A stretch of 5,846 nt of DNA, taken from positions 1-5,846 of the forward strand of contig JACCUU010000098.1 in the NCBI GenBank assembly GCA_013811645.1, read 5' to 3'. The position numbers and the translations under genes are program-made. The DNA is from Actinomycetota bacterium (lineage in GTDB: Bacteria; Actinomycetota; Thermoleophilia; Gaiellales; Gaiellaceae). Below, in pieces: positions 1-4,809 of the stretch. Every line of letters starts with the position of its first letter. Position 1 is the stretch's first letter. Below the pieces are notes generated by a model. It searched no databases. It saw nothing but the letters and a program-made list of their open reading frames with translations, and was not told the origin of the DNA.

Positions 1-312
1 TACGGGACGTGGTGGAGCTACATCCCGCACTTCCTCTCGACGCCGGGGTACGTGTACGCCTACGCGTACGGCTTCCTCTTCGCCCTCGCGATCTTCCGGC
101 GCTACGAGCAGGAGGGCGAGTCCATGGTGGAGCCGTACCTCGACGTCCTGCGCGCGGGTGGATCGAAGCCGCCCGAAGAGCTCGCGGAGATCGTCGGGCT
201 CGATCTCACCGATCCCGGGATCTGGGCGAGCGGCATCGACGCGCTTGCCGTCGAGCTCGACGAGGCCGAGGCGCTCGCACAGGAGATCGGCCTGGAGACG
301 AGCGAGGGTTAG
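1..312 (+). CDS. pepF: Oligoendopeptidase F-type M3 metallopeptidase, C-terminal fragment
   Basis: The first 103 codons visible are the end of a gene that begins left of the window; the frame is open from base 1 and stops with TAG at 310-312. The fragment reads YGTWWSYIPHFLSTPGYVYAYAYG, followed by RRYEQEG, then a GGS...PEEL segment and a GLDLTDPGIWASGID segment. This order (aromatic Y-rich HF..TP.YVYAYA helix, GGS..P.EL, then D..DP..W..G) is the characteristic C-terminus of the M3B oligoendopeptidase F family, cytoplasmic zinc peptidases that cut short peptides. The zinc-binding HExxH motif lies upstream and cannot be checked. The acidic tail (LDEAEALAQEIGLETSEG) is not conserved and ends normally, so the 3' end is intact. 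The 81-bp gap and strong ribosome site of the next gene suggest separate translation, although read-through is possible. The family call is strong; the pepF symbol is by family only. Confidence 0.85.
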   Translation, partial: YGTWWSYIPHFLSTPGYVYAYAYGFLFALAIFRRYEQEGESMVEPYLDVLRAGGSKPPEELAEIVGLDLTDPGIWASGIDALAVELDEAEALAQEIGLETSEG

Positions 313-324
313 CGAGGGCTAGCG
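301..324 (+). repeat. Short 10-bp tandem direct repeat across the peptidase stop codon
   Basis: AGCGAGGGTT is followed directly by AGCGAGGGCT and then AGCG, so a 10-base unit occurs twice with one mismatch and begins a third time. The TAG stop of the peptidase lies across the first junction. This is probably a small slippage duplication that may have set the exact end of the reading frame. No function is implied. Confidence 0.5.
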
Positions 325-381
325 TCGGCGGCGGTTCGGCGGTACCCTCAGCGGCTGACAGGCAGGAGCTCGGAGGGGAAA

Positions 382-388
382 AAGGAGG
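382..388 (+). promoter_or_regulatory. Strong Shine-Dalgarno for the solute-binding protein
   Basis: AAGGAGG sits five bases before the GTG at 394. It is the only near-perfect anti-16S match in front of a gene in this window, and it decides the GTG start. It suggests high expression, as is normal for abundant binding proteins. Confidence 0.8.
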
Positions 389-393
389 AGTTT

Positions 394-1644
394 GTGCGAA
401 AGCTCATTGCGTGCGGAGTCGCCCTCGTAGCGGCCCTCGCGCTCACGGTACCCGGGGCGCTCGGTGGGGCGGAGCAGACACCGGGTGTCACGGCCAAGAA
501 GATCGTCATCGGCGGGACGTTCCCGCTCACGGGCCCGGTGGCCGCGTATGCGCCGATCCCGGCCGGCATGGCCGCGTACTTCAGCTACATCAACGCCCGG
601 CGAGGGCCGGACGGCAAGCGTGGCGTCATGGGCCGGCAGATCGTCTGGAAGTACTACGACGACGGCTACAACCCCGCGAACACGGTCCAGCTCACGAGGA
701 AGCTCGTCGAGGAGGACAAGGTCTTCGCCACGGTCGGTCAGCTCGGGACCGAGCACAACCTCGCGGTCCGCAGCTACCTGAACCAGTCGAAGGTGCCGCA
801 GACGCTCGTCTCGACGGGTGCGTCGTACTGGGGCACGCAGTACGCGGAGTTCCCGTGGACGATCGGGTGGCAGCCCGACTACATCGCCGAGGGGCGCATC
901 TACGGCCTGCACATCAAGGCGAACTTCAACGGGAAGAAGATCGCGGTTCTGTACCAGAACGACGACTACGGGAAGGACTATCTGCTCGGTGTTCGGGCCG
1001 CGCTCGGTAAGGCGTATTCGGACTCGAACATCGTCGCGCAGGAGGCGTTCGAGGCGACGGCGCCCAACGTCACGTCGCAGATGGCAAAGATCAAGGCGAG
1101 CGGCGCGACGATCTTCGTTATCCTGGCGACGCCGCTGTCCACGATTCGGGCGTACGGAACGGGCAAGGCGCTCGGCTGGAATCCCGAGCAGGTCTACGTC
1201 AACTCGGTCTCCGCGACCGCTGCGTTCTTCAACATCGCGGTGGCCTCGGCCGGGGCGCCCTACGTCAACGGGTCGCTCTCCGTCAACTACCTGAAGGATC
1301 CCTCGAGCCCGACCTGGACGAACGACGCGGCCATGAAGCAGTACCGCACGATCATGGCCAAGTACGCGCCCAACGTGAACGCGAACAACGGGCTCTACTT
1401 CTACGGCGTCGCCAAGGCCGAGACCTTCGTGCAGGCGCTGTACAAGGCGGGCAAGAGCCCGACTCGCGTCGGTCTCATGAATGCGCTCCTGAGCCTGAAC
1501 CAGAACAACAAGTTCGCGCTCCCGGGCGTCACGCAGAAGACGACGAAGAAGGATCACTTCATCATCAGCCAGATGCAGCTCCAGCGCTACACGCATCCGG
1601 ATTGGAAGCTCCAGGGCAAGCTGATCGAGGGCCGTCCGCGTTAG
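394..1644 (+). CDS. ABC transporter substrate-binding protein, branched-chain amino acid/amide (LivK-like, type I fold)
   Basis: This 416-residue protein would capture a small solute outside the membrane and deliver it to an ABC permease. An N-terminal signal peptide is clear: MRK, a hydrophobic core LIACGVALVAALALTV, then a likely cleavage near GALGGA-EQ (about residue 26). The mature part opens with GVTAKKIVIGGTFPLTGPVA, the standard first strand of the Peripla_BP_6 family, followed by the GPDGKRGVMGRQIVWKYYDDGYNP and VFATVGQLGT..NLAVRSYLNQSKVPQ segments and then IAVLYQNDDYGKD, all typical of this family. Length is normal. The cys at residue 7 is in the wrong place, before the hydrophobic core, to be a lipobox, so the protein looks secreted rather than lipid-anchored. 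GTG start chosen for its strong ribosome site. No permease or ATPase genes lie nearby and the gene is followed by a palindrome, so it looks monocistronic. The ligand cannot be told; amino acids, amides, urea or aromatic acids are all possible. Confidence 0.92.
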   Translation: MRKLIACGVALVAALALTVPGALGGAEQTPGVTAKKIVIGGTFPLTGPVAAYAPIPAGMAAYFSYINARRGPDGKRGVMGRQIVWKYYDDGYNPANTVQLTRKLVEEDKVFATVGQLGTEHNLAVRSYLNQSKVPQTLVSTGASYWGTQYAEFPWTIGWQPDYIAEGRIYGLHIKANFNGKKIAVLYQNDDYGKDYLLGVRAALGKAYSDSNIVAQEAFEATAPNVTSQMAKIKASGATIFVILATPLSTIRAYGTGKALGWNPEQVYVNSVSATAAFFNIAVASAGAPYVNGSLSVNYLKDPSSPTWTNDAAMKQYRTIMAKYAPNVNANNGLYFYGVAKAETFVQALYKAGKSPTRVGLMNALLSLNQNNKFALPGVTQKTTKKDHFIISQMQLQRYTHPDWKLQGKLIEGRPR

Positions 1645-1665
1645 AGACGACGCTCGTTTGCTCTC

Positions 1666-1695
1666 GGTAGGGGCCGGGCATGCCCGGCCCCTACC
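1666..1695. terminator. 30-bp perfect palindrome, probable terminator of the binding-protein gene
   Basis: The 15-base arm GGTAGGGGCCGGGCA is followed at once by its exact reverse complement, giving a very GC-rich hairpin with a minimal loop around the central GCATGC. It begins 21 bases after the TAG of the solute-binding protein and is followed by only three T residues before GA, so it is a weak match to the classic stem plus T-tract form. Such I-shaped hairpins without long U runs are common terminators in actinobacteria. Being symmetric it could also act on transcripts from the opposite strand, where the four-gene operon converges on it. Confidence 0.65.
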
Positions 1696-1698
1696 TTT

Positions 1699-1770
1699 GA
1701 CGCAAGGCCGGAATCTGCGGGAGTAGATTCCGGGCCTTGCAACAGCACTGAAGCAGTTCGCTTCGCGGCC
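1699..1770 (-). repeat. Hairpin-bearing dispersed repeat, copy 1
   Basis: Read on the minus strand this stretch starts with GGCCGCGAAGCG (1759-1770), passes GCTTCAG, forms a stem whose core is GGAATC, ten bases, GATTCC, and ends TTGCGTC. The full stem pairs 1702-1716 with 1725-1740 (one bulged base) around an 8-base loop. A related element with the same parts in the same order lies at 4709-4778 on the plus strand; by eye about two thirds of positions agree, including the first 12. This copy begins 30 bases beyond the stop of the histidine phosphatase, in the sense direction of that operon, so it would be in its 3' untranslated RNA and could help end or protect the transcript. No T-tract follows the stem on that strand. 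Confidence 0.65.
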
Positions 1771-1800
1771 TGTAGCGCCCCGTCATGTCCGACGCCCGCC

Positions 1801-2475
1801 CTACTGCGGTCCGGCCAGGAACTCCTCCCAGTACCCTTCCATCGTCGTCAGCCGCGACGAGGCGTGCAGCAGGTCGTGCGGGGCGATGTTGACCGCACGC
1901 ACGATGGCGTCGGCCGGCCAGTCGTCGCCGACGTCGAGCACGTTCACGCAGCCCGGCGCCTGCTCGAAGTGTCCGAGGAACATGTGCTCACCGGTGAGCG
2001 CGTAGGAGAGGATCGAGCGGTTGACGGCGCCGTGCAGGACCGCGAGCACCGTGTCCCAGCTCTTGTCGGCCAGCAAGCGCTCGAGTGCTGGGAGCACGCG
2101 GTCGAAGAGCTCCCCGATCGTCTCGCCGCCGAGGAAGCGCTTCTCGAGCGGGACGATGCCGCGAAACGCGTGCACGAACTCCTCCTCGAGCCGTTCGAAT
2201 GGAATGTCCGAGAGCCGCGCTCCTCGCAGCTCCCGCAGGTCCGACCACTCCTCGATCTCCGCCTCGGGGGCAACGATGCGCGCGGTTTCGACGGTGCGCG
2301 GCAGGCTGCTCGTGAGCACGCGGTCGAACGTCACGCCGCGGAGGAGGTCGCGTGTGGCCTCGGCCTGCGCGCGGCCCATCTCGTTCAAGCCAACTCCGTC
2401 CTCTTGGACCGGCCGCCCGTCGGGAGCGAAGTACGACACCGCCCCATGGCGCATCAGGTAAAGCCGTCGCCTCAC
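1801..2475 (-). CDS. Histidine phosphatase family protein (phosphoglycerate mutase-like fold)
   Basis: This 224-residue protein belongs to the histidine phosphatase superfamily, which removes or moves phosphate through a phosphohistidine. The N-terminus MRRRLYLMRHG carries the catalytic RHG (Arg9, His10); LTSSLPRTVETA supplies the second arginine (Arg60) in the usual S.L.R...TA setting; ELRG gives the acidic residue (Glu82); and VLAVLHGAVNRSIL supplies the second catalytic histidine (His148). All expected active-site residues are therefore present. There is no signal peptide, so it acts in the cytoplasm. The GTG start overlaps the stop of the upstream 99-residue gene in a GTGA, with no clear Shine-Dalgarno, implying translation by coupling; it is the last gene of the four-gene operon. 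The natural substrate cannot be deduced. Its linkage to an APH-type kinase suggests a phosphorylated metabolite of the same pathway, rather than a glycolytic mutase role. Confidence 0.9.
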   Translation of the reverse strand: MRRRLYLMRHGAVSYFAPDGRPVQEDGVGLNEMGRAQAEATRDLLRGVTFDRVLTSSLPRTVETARIVAPEAEIEEWSDLRELRGARLSDIPFERLEEEFVHAFRGIVPLEKRFLGGETIGELFDRVLPALERLLADKSWDTVLAVLHGAVNRSILSYALTGEHMFLGHFEQAPGCVNVLDVGDDWPADAIVRAVNIAPHDLLHASSRLTTMEGYWEEFLAGPQ

Positions 2476-2771
2476 TCGTATCGCTCGAGGTAGCCGGGGC
2501 TCGCGACGAGCAGCTTCTCACGGACGCCGGCGGTGAGCGCCTCGAGATCACCGTCGCGCACATCGCCCGCGCGGATGCGGCGTGCGAGCTCGATGTCGCC
2601 CGGATCCGTCGGGCCGGGCGGCGGGGACTCGCGCTCCACGATGGACAGGGCGTTCATGGCAACGCGCGTCCTGAACCGCATGCGCTGGTCCTCGAAGGCG
2701 GGGAGGATCTCGGTCTCGAGAAATTCGCGCACCGAGGCAGCAAGCTCGCGCGCATTCGGGCGCGCCGTCAT
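2472..2771 (-). CDS. DUF6285 / LvaB-like small protein, likely partner of the adjacent kinase
   Basis: This protein of 99 residues reads MTARPNARELAASVREFLETEILP, then RMRFRTRVAMNALSIVERE, and ends in REKLLVASPGYLERYE. The RP.A.EL...VREFLE.E..P start and the R.RVA.NAL.IVERE helix are what I know as the DUF6285 family, small helical proteins encoded beside APH-family phosphotransferases and acyl-CoA dehydrogenases. In Pseudomonas putida the small LvaB, encoded next to the kinase LvaA, is needed for phosphorylation of 4-hydroxyvaleryl-CoA; I infer that this protein has that role. The ATG overlaps the kinase TGA by four bases (ATGA at 2771-2768), with a weak AAGGG upstream, and its own TGA overlaps the next GTG. 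The same frame stays open far upstream into the kinase gene, but that part is an out-of-frame shadow. No enzyme motif is visible. Family assignment is from memory of the motifs, not from a search. Confidence 0.78.
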   Translation of the reverse strand: MTARPNARELAASVREFLETEILPAFEDQRMRFRTRVAMNALSIVERESPPPGPTDPGDIELARRIRAGDVRDGDLEALTAGVREKLLVASPGYLERYE

Positions 2772-3688
2772 CCAGCCCTTCGGATCAAATCGAGGATCTC
2801 GTACTCCATCTCCGCGGCGAGCCGGCCGAGGATCGCAAACTCGACGCTTCGGTCCTCTCCGCGCAGGTGGCGGCGACCTTGCCGGAGGGCTCCGATCGCC
2901 CATTTGCAGTTGCCGAGCACTTCCCACGCATAGAGCTCGTCGACGGGGATCTCGCAGCCGGTGAGCTCCCCGTAGCGCGCGAGATAGGGCTCGACCTCGC
3001 CGACCCCGCCCAGGCGGAGGTCGTCTCGTCCGAAGCGCCAGGCGCGTACGAGCGGCCACGCGACGTCCTCGGCCGGATCGGACAGGCGAGCGAACTCCCA
3101 GTCGAGCACGGCGACGAGCCCGTTCTCGTCCACGACGAGGTTGCCGAGGCGGAAGTCGCCGTGACCGACGACTCGCGGGCATTCGAGCGGAATGCGCTCG
3201 CGCGCCCAGCGCAGTCCGAGCTCGATTGCGGGATGCGGCTCCTCCACCGAGTCGAGCTCGTCGTAGAACTCGTCGAAGGGATCTGCGTCGCGGAGGAACG
3301 GGAGCCGCTCGCGCGGAATCGCATGGATCTTCGCCAGCTCGTCTGCCATCTCGAGCGCGAGCGACGGGGGCGGCGCCTTCACGATCCGCCGGCCGATCGT
3401 CTCGCCGTGGACGCGCTCCATCACGAAGGCCTCGCGACCCTCGACGTCACCGAGGTACGCGATCGGCTCCGGCGCCTTGACTCCCGCTTCATGGGCAGCG
3501 CGCAGAACCTCGAACTCGTGCTCGAGCGAGAGCGTGCCTTCGTGGATCACGCCGCCGGCCGCTCGGCGGACGAGAAGCTCGCGCCCGTCAGCGGTGCCCA
3601 CCGCCCACGCTTCCTTGGAGGCGCCTCCCGCGAGCAGCGTGGCGCCGGTTATCGATACGCCGAGCGCGGCCTCCAGCGCCTCCTTCAC
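2768..3688 (-). CDS. APH-fold phosphotransferase, ACAD10/11- or LvaA-like hydroxyacyl-CoA kinase
   Basis: This 306-residue cytoplasmic kinase has the aminoglycoside phosphotransferase/choline kinase fold. Visible parts in order: a glycine-rich loop LLAGGASKEAWAV (residues 18-30), strand LLVRR (Arg41/42 where many kinases have the ATP-anchoring Lys), hinge FVMERVHGETIGRRI (88-102), the catalytic HGDFRLGN (His176, Asp178, Asn183) and the metal-binding DWE (196-198) in VAVLDWEFARLSDPAEDVAW. This reading, and a partner DUF6285 gene plus an acyl-CoA dehydrogenase nearby, fit the kinases that phosphorylate 4-hydroxyacyl-CoA (bacterial LvaA; the APH domain of ACAD10/ACAD11) better than antibiotic resistance kinases. 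I chose the GTG at 3686-3688 because it overlaps the upstream TGA as GTGA; the open frame extends to 3769, but those 27 extra residues (MAGVGRDLAARLHATTRSAT...) are the out-of-frame end of the upstream gene. There is no Shine-Dalgarno, in keeping with coupled translation. Its exact substrate is not determined. Confidence 0.9.
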   Translation of the reverse strand: MKEALEAALGVSITGATLLAGGASKEAWAVGTADGRELLVRRAAGGVIHEGTLSLEHEFEVLRAAHEAGVKAPEPIAYLGDVEGREAFVMERVHGETIGRRIVKAPPPSLALEMADELAKIHAIPRERLPFLRDADPFDEFYDELDSVEEPHPAIELGLRWARERIPLECPRVVGHGDFRLGNLVVDENGLVAVLDWEFARLSDPAEDVAWPLVRAWRFGRDDLRLGGVGEVEPYLARYGELTGCEIPVDELYAWEVLGNCKWAIGALRQGRRHLRGEDRSVEFAILGRLAAEMEYEILDLIRRAG

Positions 3689-4689
3689 AGCGCGATTTCG
3701 GCGAGTGCTCGTAGCGCTTCGGGTTGTTGCGTGGAGACGAGCAGCGAGGTCGCGCCCGACTCCCGCCATGCGTCCAGGCGCTCCGCAAGCCGCTCCTTCG
3801 GCCCCACTAGCGCGACCTCGTCGACGAACGAGTCGGGAATCGCCGCAGCCGCGTCTCGCTTGTTCCCGCCGAGATAGAGATCCTGGACCTTGCGTGCCTC
3901 GTCCTCGTACCCGTAGCGGGCGAAGAGATCGTTGTAGAAGTTCTTTCCGCGCGCGCCCATGCCGCCGATGTAGAGCGCGTAATAGGGCTTGAGGAAGTCG
4001 CGACCGGCCGCGACGTCGTCGATCAGGATGGCGGGCGCGGTCGGCGCGACGTCGAAATCCTCGCGCCGGTCCTCGAGCTCGGACGCGAACACTTTCGGGG
4101 CCTGTCCGGGCGACCAGAAGATCGGCAGCCAGCCGTCCGCGATCTCGAAGGCCTGCGCGACCGCCTTCGGGCCCATCGCTGCGATGTAGATCGGGATATC
4201 GGCGCGCAGCGGCCGCGCCATCAGCTTGAGTGGCTTGCCGAGCCCCGTCCCGTTCGAGAACGGGATGTCGTAGTGCTCGCCGTGGTGCTCGACGACCTCC
4301 CGGCGAAGCGCCGTGCGCACGATCTCGACGTACTCGCGCGTCTTCCCGAGAGGCTTCCCCCAGGGCTCACCGTGCCACCCCTCGACGACCTGCGGCCCGG
4401 AGGTGCCGAGGCCGAGCAGGAAGCGGCCCTCGGAGAGGAGGTCGAGCGTCGCCGCGGTCATCGCCGTGTTCGCGGGTGTGCGGCCGGGGATCTGCATGAT
4501 CGCGCTCCCGATCTTGATCCGCGTCGTCGTTGCCCCGAGCCAGGCGAGGACGCTCACGCAGTCTGTTCCCCAGGCCTCGGCTGCCCAGGCGGAGTCGTAC
4601 CCGAGGCGCTCCGCCTCCTGAGCAAGCGCGATCGGCTCGAGCGGGCTCGTCCCCGGAGGCGCGTAACCCATGTAGAACCCGAGGCGCAC
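3685..4689 (-). CDS. LLM-class oxidoreductase, probably coenzyme F420-dependent
   Basis: This 334-residue protein has the bacterial luciferase-like TIM-barrel fold. Strand 1 is MRLGFYMGYAPP; AQEAERLGYDSAWAAEAWGTD (23-43) is the helix and strand that carry cofactor contacts; then IKIGSAIMQIPGRTPANTAMTAATLDLLSEGRFLLGLGTSGPQVVEGWHG (58-106), the strongest signature of F420-using LLM proteins, followed by IPIYIAAMGPKAVAQAFEIADGWLP in the middle. Length is normal. It is the first gene of the four-gene operon. An in-frame TGA lies directly before the GTG at 4687-4689, so no longer start is possible, and AGGTGA (rc of 4695-4700) five bases upstream is a modest ribosome site. F420 use is inferred from family; related enzymes use FMN. 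The substrate is unknown; a redox step on the hydroxy- or ketoacyl intermediate of the neighbouring pathway is a reasonable guess. Confidence 0.9.
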   Translation of the reverse strand: MRLGFYMGYAPPGTSPLEPIALAQEAERLGYDSAWAAEAWGTDCVSVLAWLGATTTRIKIGSAIMQIPGRTPANTAMTAATLDLLSEGRFLLGLGTSGPQVVEGWHGEPWGKPLGKTREYVEIVRTALRREVVEHHGEHYDIPFSNGTGLGKPLKLMARPLRADIPIYIAAMGPKAVAQAFEIADGWLPIFWSPGQAPKVFASELEDRREDFDVAPTAPAILIDDVAAGRDFLKPYYALYIGGMGARGKNFYNDLFARYGYEDEARKVQDLYLGGNKRDAAAAIPDSFVDEVALVGPKERLAERLDAWRESGATSLLVSTQQPEALRALAEIAL

Positions 4690-4694
4690 TCAGG

Positions 4695-4700
4695 TCACCT
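4695..4700 (-). promoter_or_regulatory. Shine-Dalgarno of the four-gene operon's first gene
   Basis: On the minus strand AGGTGA stands five bases before the GTG start of the oxidoreductase. It is the only recognisable ribosome site placed outside a coding region for this operon, the three later genes relying on stop-start overlaps. Confidence 0.5.
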
Positions 4701-4708
4701 GCCGACCC

Positions 4709-4778
4709 GGCCGCGAAGCGGACGGCTTTAGGGATTTTCGCGAATGGAATCCGCACTCGCGGATTCCATTCTTGCGCC
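4709..4778 (+). repeat. Hairpin-bearing dispersed repeat, copy 2, in the divergent promoter region
   Basis: The element begins GGCCGCGAAGCG (4709-4720), continues GACGGCTTTAG, then has a perfect 13-base inverted repeat GAATGGAATCCGC (4742-4754) / GCGGATTCCATTC (4759-4771) around the loop ACTC, and ends TTGCGCC. It shares head, stem core (GGAATC-N10-GATTCC, same spacing) and TTGCG tail with copy 1 at 1699-1770, in the opposite orientation. It fills most of the 120-bp gap between the divergent operon (start 4689) and the acyl-CoA dehydrogenase (start 4810), so it must contain or adjoin the promoters of both. Besides a dispersed repeat it could be an operator or a leader hairpin. I could not identify convincing -35/-10 boxes here. 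Confidence 0.65.
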
Positions 4779-4809
4779 TAGCGGAGCTCACTCCTGCGAT
4801 GCTAACGCC

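Noticed and set aside
397..414. Lipobox at LIAC, residues 4-7 of the binding protein
   Set aside because: It matches the four-residue pattern but would leave only three charged residues and no hydrophobic core before the cut; the core follows the Cys instead.
9..1010. A 333-codon plus-strand open frame across the peptidase end and the binding-protein start
   Set aside because: Extremely Arg/Gly-rich, crosses two real genes in a different frame, and has no motif.
319..1596. A 425-codon open frame on the minus strand opposite the solute-binding protein
   Set aside because: It is an Arg/Val/Asp-rich translation without family motifs, a typical antisense shadow in high-GC DNA; the plus-strand frame has a signal peptide, ribosome site and clear family signatures.
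1697..1729. A TTGACG with a later TAGATT resembling a plus-strand promoter
   Set aside because: Spacing is 21 bases, both boxes lie within hairpin arms, and no plus-strand gene starts downstream.
2768..3688. Reading the APH-fold kinase as an antibiotic resistance determinant
   Set aside because: The context (small partner gene, acyl-CoA dehydrogenase) and subfamily-type motifs fit metabolic acyl-CoA kinases; no resistance or mobile genes are nearby.
3689..3769. Upstream extension of the kinase reading frame by 27 residues
   Set aside because: The extension lies wholly within the end of the oxidoreductase gene, is Arg/Thr-rich and precedes the first family-like residues; the GTGA overlap start fits the operon pattern.
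2867..3877. A 336-codon plus-strand open frame opposite the kinase and oxidoreductase genes
   Set aside because: It spans the junction of two genes on the other strand and shows no domain; antisense shadow.
1699..4778. The bracketing inverted elements as ends of a composite transposon carrying the operon
   Set aside because: No transposase, target-site duplication or composition shift is visible, and the conserved heads point inward; a dispersed repeat family is a simpler reading.
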